In this document: positions 48,290 through 58,380 of the stretch, piece by piece
Numbering within the stretch: position 1 is the stretch's first letter
How the letters are laid out: each line of letters starts with the position of its first letter
Translations under genes and position numbers: made by a program
Notes under the pieces: generated by a model
What the model saw: the letters and a program-made list of their open reading frames with translations, nothing else
The model's database searches: none
Told to the model about the DNA's origin: nothing
Source: Corydoras sp. C115
Taxonomy: Eukaryota > Chordata > Actinopteri > Siluriformes > Callichthyidae
Direction: 5' to 3'
Length of the DNA: 64,000 nucleotides
NCBI GenBank assembly: GCA_019802505.1
Contig: JAFMOC010000051.1
Coordinates: forward strand, 123,501-187,500

Positions 48290-48740
48290 ATTGACCAATC
48301 AGAGACAGAGGAGGGCGGAACCAGACAGGGAAATAGCCGATTTCCTGGTTACGGAGAAGGTGGGTGTTTATTACTTTAAGTTGATTAAAGTTCTCTTATT
48401 AACGCGTTCTTTTAGACTCCGTTTTAACACCCGGCGTTGCTTTTAGTCGCTGTTTGCGGACGCGTTCGGTATTTAACGCGAGCCATTACGTTACTTAAAG
48501 ATACATTAAAGAAGCCGAGAAGTCGTGTGCTAACAAATGTTTGCTAACCAGCCGGGGGACATGATTAAACATCACCGCGGGGAACACGGACCGCGGTTTC
48601 AATCGCGTTCTGCAAACGTGTTCATAAAAATACACCTTTAATACGTGAAATAAATTTACCATAGAGCCGACGAAACGAAACGCGACGTTTTTAACTCCAG
48701 CATAAGGCTGTCGGGTTACGGCGGGTTGCCAGATTGTGTG
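48290..48740 (+). promoter_or_regulatory. ormdl2: Probable ormdl2 promoter and non-coding first exon
   Basis: CpG-enriched block with a CCAAT box at 48295-48299. GGTTACGGAGAAG followed by gtgggt gives a plausible first-exon donor (exon end 48359) that would splice to the acceptor at 51654. The assignment is inferred from CpG content and position. Confidence 0.5.
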
Positions 48741-48811
48741 AAAGTCCGCACTCTATCAGCAGCATAATTATTGACGGGGTTTGAAAATCACAATCAATTT
48801 GCATAAAGGGG

Positions 48812-49128
48812 GCTTAGTGGTTTAGCACGTTCTCCTCTCAGCGCTCCCGGTTCGAATCCCCATCTGGGTGGAGTTTCCATGTTCTCCCCGTGTCCGCGTG
48901 GGTTTCCGCCGGGTTCTCCGCTTTCCTCCCACAGTCCAAAAACATGGATCAAGCCAATTGAGTTCTCCAAATTGCCCCATATAGAGTGTGTTGGAGTGTG
49001 TGAGTGTGTACCCAGCCCTGTCCTGGGTCTATCTGCCCAGCGCCCGAGACGTTCCCGCCTGGATGGGCATGGGGAACCCCACCGCGACCCTAATAGAGGA
49101 TAAAGCGGGAGATAATGAATGAATGAAT
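48812..49128 (+). repeat. V-SINE copy 17, head-truncated
   Basis: Starts at GGCTTAGTGGTTTAGC with internal deletions; flanked by AATTTGCATAAAGG and AATTTGCATTAAAGG. Confidence 0.93.
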
Positions 49129-49142
49129 TTGCATTAAAGGGG

Positions 49143-49490
49143 ACGGCACGGTGGCTTAGTGGTTTAGCACGTTCGCCTCTCAGCGCTAGGGATTCCCGGT
49201 TTGAATCCCCATCTGGGTGGAGTTTCCACGTTCTCCCCGTGTCCACGTGGGTTTCCGCCGGGTTCTCCGGTTTCCTCCCACAGTCCAAAAACATGGATCA
49301 AGTCAATTGAGTTCTCCAAATTGCCCCATATAGAGTGTGTGTCTGTGTGAGTGAGTGTGTGCCCAGCGATGGATTGTCCTGGGTCTATCCTCCCAGCGCC
49401 TGAGACGTTCTCCCCTGGATGGGCATGGGGAACCCCACCGCGACCCTAATAGAGGATAAAGCGGGAGATAATGAATGAATGAATGAATGA
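49143..49490 (+). repeat. V-SINE copy 18
   Basis: Complete head; lacks the GGCGCCC segment near GATGGATTGTCCTGGG. Directly abuts duplicated unit A'. Confidence 0.94.
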
Positions 49491-49911
49491 ATTGTGAAAC
49501 AACAAATGACTCTTATTGTGTCAACATATTTAACATTTCAAATCTGTATATCAAATATTTGGGAATGTAATAATCAAGACAATTAGAAAAAATAAAAATC
49601 CAGCAATAATAACAGTTATAACAGATGAATAGACCTTGAAAATGAAATACATATATTCTGAGATGTCTCCCTGAGTTCAATAATATATTCTGATTCTGAT
49701 ACATGAATTGGAGAATTATAATGTATTAAATGCATTAAAACACTAATATAATATTGATAAAAAAACAGTCGTTCTCTGTGAAAACTTCATTTTGAGCTTT
49801 AATATAAAGTGATTACACATAGAGGAATCTGTGCTCCAGATTTAAAACATTTTTTACATAGAATTACAATTTTTAATGAGATTTCTGAGGATAATACTAG
49901 ATCTGCAAAAC
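49491..49911 (-). repeat. Duplicated unit A', inverted and SINE-free
   Basis: Reverse-complement counterpart of 36969-37219 plus 37561-37790. It lacks the V-SINE of the 37 kb copy and shows three small deletions (about 8, 19 and 10 bp) relative to it. Confidence 0.92.
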
Positions 49912-49917
49912 CCAGAA

Positions 49918-49967
49918 AGACCCTAATAGAGGATAAAGCGGGAGATAATGAATGAATGAATGAATGA
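49918..49967 (+). repeat. V-SINE 3' tail fragment
   Basis: Only GACCCTAATAGAGGATAAAG through the (TGAA)n tail, followed by AATTTGCATAAAGG, the same target sequence that precedes copy 17. Confidence 0.93.
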
Positions 49968-50273
49968 ATTTGCATAAAGGCTCGTATTTATTGCAGGGTC
50001 GGACCCCCTGAATGTTGCCTCTCTCTGGGTTTTCTCTGACGCTTTGGGAGCTTTACCAAAGTACAGAATCTGGGGAATCTGGGGAAAGTCCTTTAGCCAG
50101 AATTTCTCCTCTTCCTCCTCCTCTGATGACAGGCCTTTATTACATGTAATCGTGCTGTAATGTTAGACTTAGCAGTTATATAACTGCACATGTGTTATAT
50201 AACTACTTAAGCTTCCTTAATAGCTACTTAAAGGAGGTAACAATTAAATAAACAAATAAGTAGCATACAGTTC

Positions 50274-50630
50274 TGTAAAGATGGACGTGTTCTACAGTGC
50301 ATACTGTGTCCTCTTTACTCTGTTCCCTAATGGTCAGGACCCCAATAGTACCGCCACAGGGCAGGTATGATTTGGTGGGTGCATTATTCCTATCCCAGCA
50401 GTGTCAATGAGGTCTTTAAATGAAACTACAGCAGCACTGCTGCACTAAAACCCCCTCACCGCATCGTTGTCACTGCAGAACTGACAAACAATCCACCACC
50501 CAAATGATAGCTGTTCTGAGATGGTCCTGACCAATAGAGAACAGAGAACCAACAGGGGACTAACAAAAACAAAGAACACAGATGGACTACAGTCTGGAAT
50601 TGTAAAGTCCATCTGTATGGTAAGTGGAGG
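50274..50630. repeat. Teleost interspersed repeat (CAGATGGACTTT family)
   Basis: Contains CCACAGGGCAGGTATGATTT, CCCAGCAGTGTCAATGAGGT, CAATCCACCACCCAAATGAT and GTAAAGTCCATCTGTATGG. The inverted internal blocks suggest a palindromic non-autonomous DNA transposon. Relatives lie at 29.2, 33.45 and 53.0 kb. Confidence 0.55.
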
Positions 50631-50736
50631 AAATAGATGATGGAGCGAGAGAGGGTGCATGTCCAAACTTTTAACTTTAATCAATTTTGATTTTTTTTTA
50701 AATTACCATATAAATTTGGTGTCATTAAAAGAGGTG

Positions 50737-51045
50737 GCTAGGGATTCCCGGTTCGAATCCCTATCTGGGTGGAGTTTCCATGTTCTCCTCATGTCTGCGT
50801 GGATTTCCTCCGGGTTCTCCGGTTTCCTCCCACACTCCAAAAACATGGATCAAGTCAATTGAATTCTCCAAATTGCCCCATATAGAGTGTGTCTGTGAGA
50901 GTGAGTGTGTGCCCAGCGATGGATTGGCGTCCTGTCCTGGGTCTATCTGCCCAGCGCCCGAGACGTTCTCCCCTGGATGGGCATGGGGAACCCCACCGCG
51001 ACCCTAATAGAGGATAAAGCGGGAGATAATGACTGAATGAATGAA
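50737..51045 (+). repeat. V-SINE copy 20, 5'-truncated with target-site duplication
   Basis: Begins at GCTAGGGATTCCCGG. TAAAAGAGGTG flanks it at 50726-50736 and 51046-51056. Confidence 0.95.
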
Positions 51046-51505
51046 TAAAAGAGGTGAAGACTGCGGAGTACTTTACTTAAGAGTGCTCCCTTGACTAAAT
51101 GATTAAAGCTGTTTAAGTTTTCTGTATTTTATTTATTTTTTTTTTTGAGATTTATGAGTTTAGCAGTGTCATCATTACAAATGTCACAGTTCTGTATGTA
51201 AATAATATTTAAATTCTACAGGAAATTAAGGTGTAGGTGATTTTTTTTTTATTTACAGTTAAGTAATACAGATAGACCTGGATTTAAAAAAAACAAGTAT
51301 TGACCTTATATTTACGTGGCTCGTGCGGTTATCTTAAAATAATCAGTCGATTTTCAGTATTAAACTGAAATGCGAGTTTTGACCCGTAGCTATTTAAAAG
51401 AATGTTTGATCAGATCATGTAACCCAGTTTCTTTGAGGTCATTATTAGGTCTGCTTGGTTCATTGACTAAAAGCAGGTGATAATTAGTTACTAGATTCTT
51501 CTTCT

Positions 51506-51637
51506 CAGCGATGGATTGCCCCCCTGTCCTGGGTCTATCTGCCCAGCGCCCGAAACGTTCTCCCCTGGATGGGCATGGGGAACCCCACCGCGAGCCTAAT
51601 AGAGGATAAAAGCGGAAGATACTGAATGAATGAATGA
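51506..51637 (+). repeat. V-SINE copy 21, 3' part only, at the ormdl2 splice acceptor
   Basis: Begins at CAGCGATGGATTG. ATTCTTCTTCT flanks it at 51495-51505 and 51638-51648. The right-hand copy is part of the polypyrimidine tract of the ormdl2 exon whose AG is at 51653-51654. Confidence 0.95.
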
Positions 51638-51664
51638 ATTCTTCTTCTTTTCAGAACTAGCAGA

Positions 51665-54045
51665 ATGAATGTGGGCGTGGCTCACAGCGAGGTAAACCCC
51701 AACACGCGGGTGATGAACAGCCGGGGCATTTGGCTCACCTACCTACTGCTGACCGTGGTGTTACACATCGTCTTACTGAGCATCCCCTTTCTCAGCGTAC
51801 CCATCGTCTGGACCTTAACCAACGTCATTCACAATCTGGTAAATAAATGTTGACTTAACTCTTTTCCACCTTAAAAAAAAGTGTGAATTAAATGGAAGGC
51901 ATGAAATAATCAGGAAAAACTAAAGACTCAATCAATATGTTTCACTATAATCTGGAGTAATCTAAATATATGGATAACATTGAATTACATCCTGTTATTA
52001 ACACACTTCATTTACTTTAGTGATGCGCCAAAATGAAAACCTTTAAAAAAAAATACAGTATGATTAGATTATCTAACATAAATAAATAAAAACTTTTTAA
52101 ATTTTCTTTTCTTTAATAGACTATAGGCGGCACGGTGGCTTAGTGGTTAGCACGTTCTCCTCTCAGTGCTAGGGATTCCCGGTTCGAATCCCCATCTGGG
52201 TGGAGTTTCCATGTTCTCCCCGTGTCTGCGTGGGTTTCCTCCGGGTTCTCCGGTTTCCTCCCACAGTCCAAAAACATGGATCAAGTCAATTGAATTCTCA
52301 AAATTGCCCCATATAGAGTGTGTCTGCGTGAGTGAGTGTGTGCCCAGCGATGGATTGGCACCCTGTCCTGGGTCTATCTGCCCAGCGCCCGACATGTTCT
52401 CCCCTGGATGGGCATGGGGAACCCCACCGCGACCCTAATAGAGGATAAAGCGGAAGATAATGAATGAATGAATAATAGACTATACATTCTGTAACCGACT
52501 GCTGAAGGAATGTAACTCAAGTTTAATACCAACTGTGACTTTATTTTTAGGCCATGTACGTGTTCCTGCACACGGTGAAGGGAACTCCGTTTGAGACGCC
52601 GGATCAGGGAAAAGCACGGTTACTGACTCATTGGGAACAAATGGACTACGGCGTCCAATTCACCTCATCAAGAAAGTTCCTTACCATTTCACCAATCGTA
52701 CTGTGAGTTTCACTTGTTTGGTACATACCGCAATTTATAGTTAAAAAGGCTTTATTTTTATTTATTCCAAGGCTTTGTTATGGTCTGTGTCCATAACACA
52801 CTAGTGTTATGGACACGCTAGTCATAACGATATGCAAACACATCCCTCCTAAAGTATTAACACACAATGGCACTTTATGATGCTGATTAATCATTTACTC
52901 TCCATCGCTCTTCATTTGTTATTTACATCAGGGAGTTTACGGTTCATTATATGTAAAGGCGAGTATAATTCCAGCAGAACCAACTTGGACCTGGTGTTAT
53001 CTGGGTGGTGGATGTATCTCAAAATCGCTGTGACACTTATGTGATGGTGTGTTGGTCTGTTTTGCGCTAGTTTGAGTGGATTAGACACTGCAGAATGTCC
53101 TAGTCTTTACTAAATAGTTTTTTATGTTTGTTCTGCAACTTATTAATCCAAAATGTATTTTATATATATTCATTCATTCATTATCTTCCGCTTTGTCCTC
53201 TATTAGGGTCGCGGTGGGGTTCCCCATGCCCATCCAGGGGAGAACGTTCCGGGCGCTGGGCAGATAGACCCAGGACAGGGCGCCAATCCATCGCTGGGCA
53301 CACACTCACTCACACACACTCTGTATGGGGCAATTTTAAGAATTCAATTGACTTGATCCATGTTTTTGGACTGTGGGAGGAAACCGGAGAACCCGGAGGA
53401 AACCCACGCGGACACGGGGAGAACATGGAAACTCCACCCAGATGGGGATTCGAACCGGGAATCCCTAGTGCTGAGAGGAGAACGTGCTGACCACTAAGCC
53501 ACTGTATTTTATAAATATGTTCATTCATTCATTATCTCCCGCTTTATCCTCTATTAGGGTCGCTGTGCGGTTCCCCATGCCCATCCAGGGGAGAACATCT
53601 CAGGCGCTGGGCAGATAGACCCAGGACAGGGCGCCAATCCATCGCTGGGCACACACTCACTCACACACACACACTCTATATGGGGGCAATTTTGAGAATT
53701 CAATTGACTTGATCCATGTTTTTGGACTGTGGGAGGAAACCGGAGAACCCTGAGGAAACCCACGCAGACAGGGGGAGAACATGGAAACTCCACCCAGATG
53801 GGGATTCGAACCGGGAATCCCTAGTGCGGAGAGGAGAACATGCTAAACCACTAAGCCACCGTATTTTATATATATATTTATTATTATTATTATTATTTTT
53901 TTCTTACAGGTACATTCTGGCCAGCTTTTACACCAAATATGATGCAACCCACTTCCTCATCAACACCTGCTCTCTCCTCAGTGTCCTGCTGCCCAAACTA
54001 CCTCAGTTCCACGGCGTGCGTTTGTTCGGGATCAATAAATACTGA
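51665..54045 (+). CDS. ormdl2: ORMDL sphingolipid biosynthesis regulator 2
   Basis: Coding exons 51665-51838, 52551-52702 and 53910-54045 give 153 aa, the exact ORMDL length. ORMDL proteins are ER membrane subunits that bind serine palmitoyltransferase and inhibit it when ceramide is high. The N-terminus MNVGVAHSEVNPNTRVMNSR is invariant in the family and includes Asn13, known for ceramide sensing. Hydrophobic segments span about 21-45, 50-65, 95-115 and 120-140. Residues typical of ORMDL2 rather than 1 or 3 are GIWL, HTVKG, HWEQMDYG, SPIVLY, HFLINT and LPKLPQFHGVR. The 12q13-type neighbourhood agrees. V-SINEs occupy both coding introns. The AATAAA at about 55807 probably ends a 1.8 kb 3' UTR. 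Confidence 0.96.
52126..52473 (+). repeat. V-SINE copy 22 (ormdl2 intron) with perfect target-site duplication
   Basis: Full length; AATAGACTATA at 52115-52125 and 52474-52484. Confidence 0.97.
52965..53110. repeat. Fragment of the palindromic teleost repeat
   Basis: Contains CTGGGTGGTGGATGTATCTC, GTGACACTTATGTGATGGTG and GAGTGGATTAGACACTGCAG, recognisable blocks of the family at 50.3 kb. Confidence 0.45.
53166..53502 (-). repeat. V-SINE copy 23 (ormdl2 intron 2)
   Basis: Full length; TGTATTTTATA at 53155-53165 and 53503-53513. Confidence 0.96.
53518..53860 (-). repeat. V-SINE copy 24 (ormdl2 intron 2)
   Basis: Same orientation as copy 23 and directly after it. GTATTTTATA recurs at 53861-53870, 40 bp before the exon 3 acceptor. 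Confidence 0.96.
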
Positions 54046-55820
54046 AACAGCACTCACGAAGGGGGCTGAATAGGTAAAAGAGAACAGAGGAAAAATCATG
54101 TCAGAGCTTAAAGTGAATGAAGCAATCGAAGCGCTTTTACACTGTATCAGTAAGAATGAGGGCCATGTGCTGTAGGATTATCATCTTTTTATTGGGGAAA
54201 TGTCAGTGGAACTGGTTCAGGGAACAAACTCGCTTTAATTTTCAGTTATTCTTTTTGGCAAAGGCATTTATTATAATTTGGGAGAATTGAATCAGCTGAG
54301 ATCTGAGTTCAGTTATACCGAATTACATTTTCAACCAACTCATTTTATTCTTAGGAGTTTCAGCATTTCCATCACCGAGTCTGCAGTGCAGGCTGTTCTT
54401 TCCACTCAGAGCCTTCGGTATGGGACCTGTCGGACCTCACACGTAGGACGTAGTGATTTGGCCGAAACGTTGTTTCTATTAACGCAAAATCTCCAAGGTT
54501 TGAAGACTCACTGCGGGCAGTGCACACTTTGCCGATTATTATAAAGTAACACGATGTGTTAATCAGCCAAAACATGATGCCAGGGGAGCATCACCCACCT
54601 GGAACACGATGCACCAATCCCGTGTTTTTTTTTTAAATGAAATAAAATATCACTAGTGAAACAGTGATCATCTTTAATGCTGACCAAGACAGATTTTCAT
54701 AAACTTTCCCAGGTGTCCTATACAGAGCATCGTTCTGTGATCTTTTTATTCATTTTAAACTTCCTACATTTGCCATTAAAGCCGAGTTGTCTTGTGCATG
54801 AAACCCTTTATCCAGGGCGATGTACAGACCAAGTTTGGACATTTTATTTTGTCTCATCACAATTTAGAGAGATGCTGGCTCTGGTGTTGCCTCAACAATC
54901 ACATCATTTGCTGTTTCAGCACCTGAACTTTTTCAGGTGTGACTGATGCTGACATAACAGACATTTTAATGTGACTTGATAACTTTTCAGTCATGGTAAC
55001 AGTTTGTTAGGAATCATAGTAATTGACGTGCATAACTGGTTAATACTTCACTTGGTGGCAGCTTGGCCAACCAACCAACCAACAAATGCTGCTTTTGGAA
55101 GATTGCAACTGGTGACTATATATATAAAAACATCTATTTCATAACATTTTCATATCATTTTTTCATATATATCATATGATATATGATTTCATATCATTTT
55201 AAACTTCTTATAAACTTTAATGCATACACTGGGGCCTTTCTCCAACTGTTCCCTATTTCACAAAGTTGGAAGCATGTGCATGGCTGAGTGACTAAAAGTT
55301 GTTTCATATACAGGATGTGTAAACTAATTAGGTAAAAAGAATAATAACAAATGAATGGTGTCGCCGTTTTTCACCATCAATTAACCTCCACCGATTGCAT
55401 TCCCCAGCATCCAATAAAAACGTACACAATAAATGCATAATATTTTATTACCAAAGTGTTTATCACAAATTTGTAATTCTAATGCATCACATTTCTTAGG
55501 ATTGTCGTAATTTTTCACACCTAGTTATTTCAATTCAATGCCATAAAAGACCAAAATAAAGTCCACATGGCACATAATGCATACTGAACACCTGTTTCTG
55601 GACCACGTTGCTCTGATCTGAATGATGACAAAGATGTGAGGTGATGCCCTGTATTTATTACTTTTAGTGATGCAGATTGTTTGAATTTGTAATGGTGAGA
55701 CGTTGCATTTGCATTGTGAATGTGTATTTACTGTTCCGAGACATTCAGTTTGTCTTATAGTGTAAAAAAAACACTACTGTCGGTGGGTCAGTGACTATAA
55801 TTTAATAATAAAGTTCTATG
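54046..55820 (+). other. ormdl2: Probable ormdl2 3' UTR
   Basis: No other gene in this interval. AATAAA occurs near 54643 and 55807, so alternative 3' ends are possible. Holds an AT palindrome (TATATATCATATGATATATG) near 55160 and a fragment of the GGGCCTTTC repeat near 55230. Confidence 0.5.
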
Positions 55821-55847
55821 TTTTTGGTGATGGTCTGTATAAATTAC

Positions 55848-56141
55848 TCATCTCATCATCTTTCACTTAATCCTGTACTAGGGTCATGGGTTCCGTTTTG
55901 GGCAGCTGGCAGATACTCTCAGGACAGGACGCCAATCCATCGCTGGCTGCACACACATGCACACTATAGGGGCGATTTAGAGCAGCCAATGAACTCTTAA
56001 ATCCATGTTTTTAGACTTTGGGAAGAAACTTGAGAACCTGGAGGAATCCCACACGGGAAGAACATGGAAACTTTACCCAGATCAGAACTCGATCCCCAGC
56101 ACTGAGACGGACATGCTAACCACTAAGCCACTGTGCAGCCC
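55848..56141 (-). repeat. V-SINE copy 25, strongly diverged
   Basis: Head, V-domain (TTTTTAGACTTTGGGAAGAA-like) and end are recognisable with many changes. Among the oldest copies in the window. Confidence 0.8.
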
Positions 56142-56152
56142 TGTAATGACAT

Positions 56153-56499
56153 TCATTCATTCATTATCTTCCGCTTTATCCTCTATTAGGGTCGCGGTGG
56201 GGTTCCCCATGCCCATCCAGAGGAGAACGTTTCGGGGGCTGGGCAGATAGACCCAGGACAGGGTGCCAATCCATCGCTGGGCACACACTCACTCACACAG
56301 GCACACTCTATATGGGACAATTTTGAGAATTCAGTTGATTTGATCCATGTTTTTGGACTGTGGGAGGAAACCGGAGAACCCAGAGGAAACCCACGCGGAC
56401 ACGGGGAGAACATGGAAACTCCATCCAGATGGGGATTCGAACCGGGAATCCCTAGCGCTGAGAGGAGAACGTGCTGACCACTAAGCCACCATGCCGCCC
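56153..56499 (-). repeat. V-SINE copy 26 with perfect target-site duplication
   Basis: TGTAATGACAT at 56142-56152 and 56500-56510; inserted right next to the head of copy 25. Confidence 0.96.
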
Positions 56500-56683
56500 T
56501 GTAATGACATGTTTCACTAAAATTATTTTAAAGATAAAAGATTATAATTATAAAACAAAATGATCACCATCCCTGAACCCAAATAACAAATAACACATCA
56601 GAACCGCATGGTTTTCACATTCGTTACGGACAAATTTATATTTCCTGCAAAATTCTTTTGTAACTGAACTTCTAAAATGTTCA

Positions 56684-57010
56684 TCCATCCATTATCTCCC
56701 GCTTTATCCTCTATTAGGGTCGCGGGGGGGTTCCCCATGCCCATCCAGGGGAGAACGTCTCGGGCGCTGGGCAGATACACCCAGGACAGGACGCCAATCC
56801 ATCACTGGGAACACAGACACGCACACAAACACACTCTATAATTTCGGAGAACTCAATTGACTTGATCCATGTTTTTGGACTGTGGGAGGAACCCGGAGGA
56901 AACCCACGCGGACACGGGGAGAACATGGAAACCCCACCCAGATGGGATTCGAACCGGGAATCCCTAGATCTGAGAGGCGAAAGTGCTAACCACTAAGCCA
57001 CCGTGCCGCA
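56684..57010 (-). repeat. V-SINE copy 27, (TGGA)n tail type
   Basis: Tail reads CATCCATCCATT on the plus strand. Flanks AAAATGTTCA and AAAATTGTTCA form an imperfect target-site duplication. Confidence 0.93.
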
Positions 57011-57168
57011 CCTTCAAAATTGTTCACTTCAGTAAATAATTGGAATAATTGGATTTAAATGTGCAGAATACGTTCCCTGTCGCATTGTCCACTTGTTGCC
57101 AGGAGAAAATTTCGGAATACTGTTAATATACTACATTGTTCATTTAAATAACGCAGATTGCTGGGTGG

Positions 57169-57521
57169 GGCGGCACGGTGGCTTAGTGGTTAGCACGTTC
57201 TCCTCTCAGCGCTAGGGATTCCCGGTTCGAATCCCCATCTGGGTGGAGTTTCCATGTTCTCCCCGTGTCTGCGTGGGTTTCCTCCGGGTTCTCCGGTTTC
57301 CTTCCACAGTCCAAAAACATGGAACAAGTCAATTGAATTCTCAAAATTGCCCCATATAGAGTGTGTCTGTGTGAGTGAGTGTGTGCCCAGCGAAGGATTG
57401 GCGCCCTGTCCTGGGTCTATCTGCCCAGCGCTCGAGACGTTCTCCCCTGGATGGGCATGGGGAACCCCACCGCGACCCTAATAGAGGATAAAGCGGGAGA
57501 TAATGAATGAATGAATGAGTT
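57169..57521 (+). repeat. V-SINE copy 28, full length
   Basis: Close to consensus and head to head with copy 27 across about 160 bp. Confidence 0.96.
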
Positions 57522-58059
57522 TGCGGGACGTCCTAACAGACGAGTTCATTAATCACTAATCGCCGCCCTCCGCAGACACTTATAAAATAGTTATTGCACG
57601 TTTACGTGGTGCAGGTCTTTTTGTTTTTTGTTTACTGGATTAACTGAATTCCGGTCACTCGCAGTGGCATGGACATCATCGCTTGGTTGGACGGTCGCAT
57701 GTCATTTCCTGCTGCATTGTGGTTAATATTTCTGATATAAAGGAAGCAGGAAATGTGACGTTTGCCGGATCATTATTATAATCCTATAATTATTAATGTT
57801 GAGCTGATGACGATCTAAATGTGATGTAATGTCCTCCAAAGCTTTTTTTCCCCCCCTTAAAAACAGGTTTTTTCTTGCCACTGTTGCTTCGGCTTGCTCT
57901 TTGAGGGTTCAGGCTTGGAAAACTGTAACGTTGCTTTGAGACAACGTGCCGGTCCTGGAGAAACGGGAACGTCGTCCCGATGTGCTCTTGTACTTAGACG
58001 GAAGGACAACAGAAGTCTCTTGATTCACAAAACCTGGTTCCTTCAGCACGGTTCCTTCG
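57522..58059. other. Intergenic, nothing recognised
   Basis: Mixed-composition sequence without exon signals between two V-SINEs. Confidence 0.6.
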
Positions 58060-58380
58060 GCACGGTGGCTTAGTGGTCAGCACGTTGGCCTCTCAGCGCT
58101 AGGGATTCCATGTTCTCCCCGTGTCTGCGTGGGTTTCCTTCGGGTTCTCTGGTTTCCTCCCACAGTCCAAAAACATGGATCAAGTCAATTGAGTTCTCCA
58201 AATTGCCCCCATATAGAGTGTGTCTCTGTGAGTGAGTGAGTGAGTGTGTGCCCAGCGATGGATTGGCGCCCTGTCCTGGGTGTATCTGCCCAGCGGCCGA
58301 GATGTTCACCCCTGGATGGGCATGGGGAACCCCACCTCGACCCTAATAGAGGATAAAGCGGGAGAAAACGAATGAATGAA
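58060..58380 (+). repeat. V-SINE copy 29, B box deleted
   Basis: Head present, then a deletion joins AGGGATTCC to ATGTTCTCCCC. GGTTCCTTC precedes the head and recurs after the tail, a likely target-site duplication. Confidence 0.92.
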
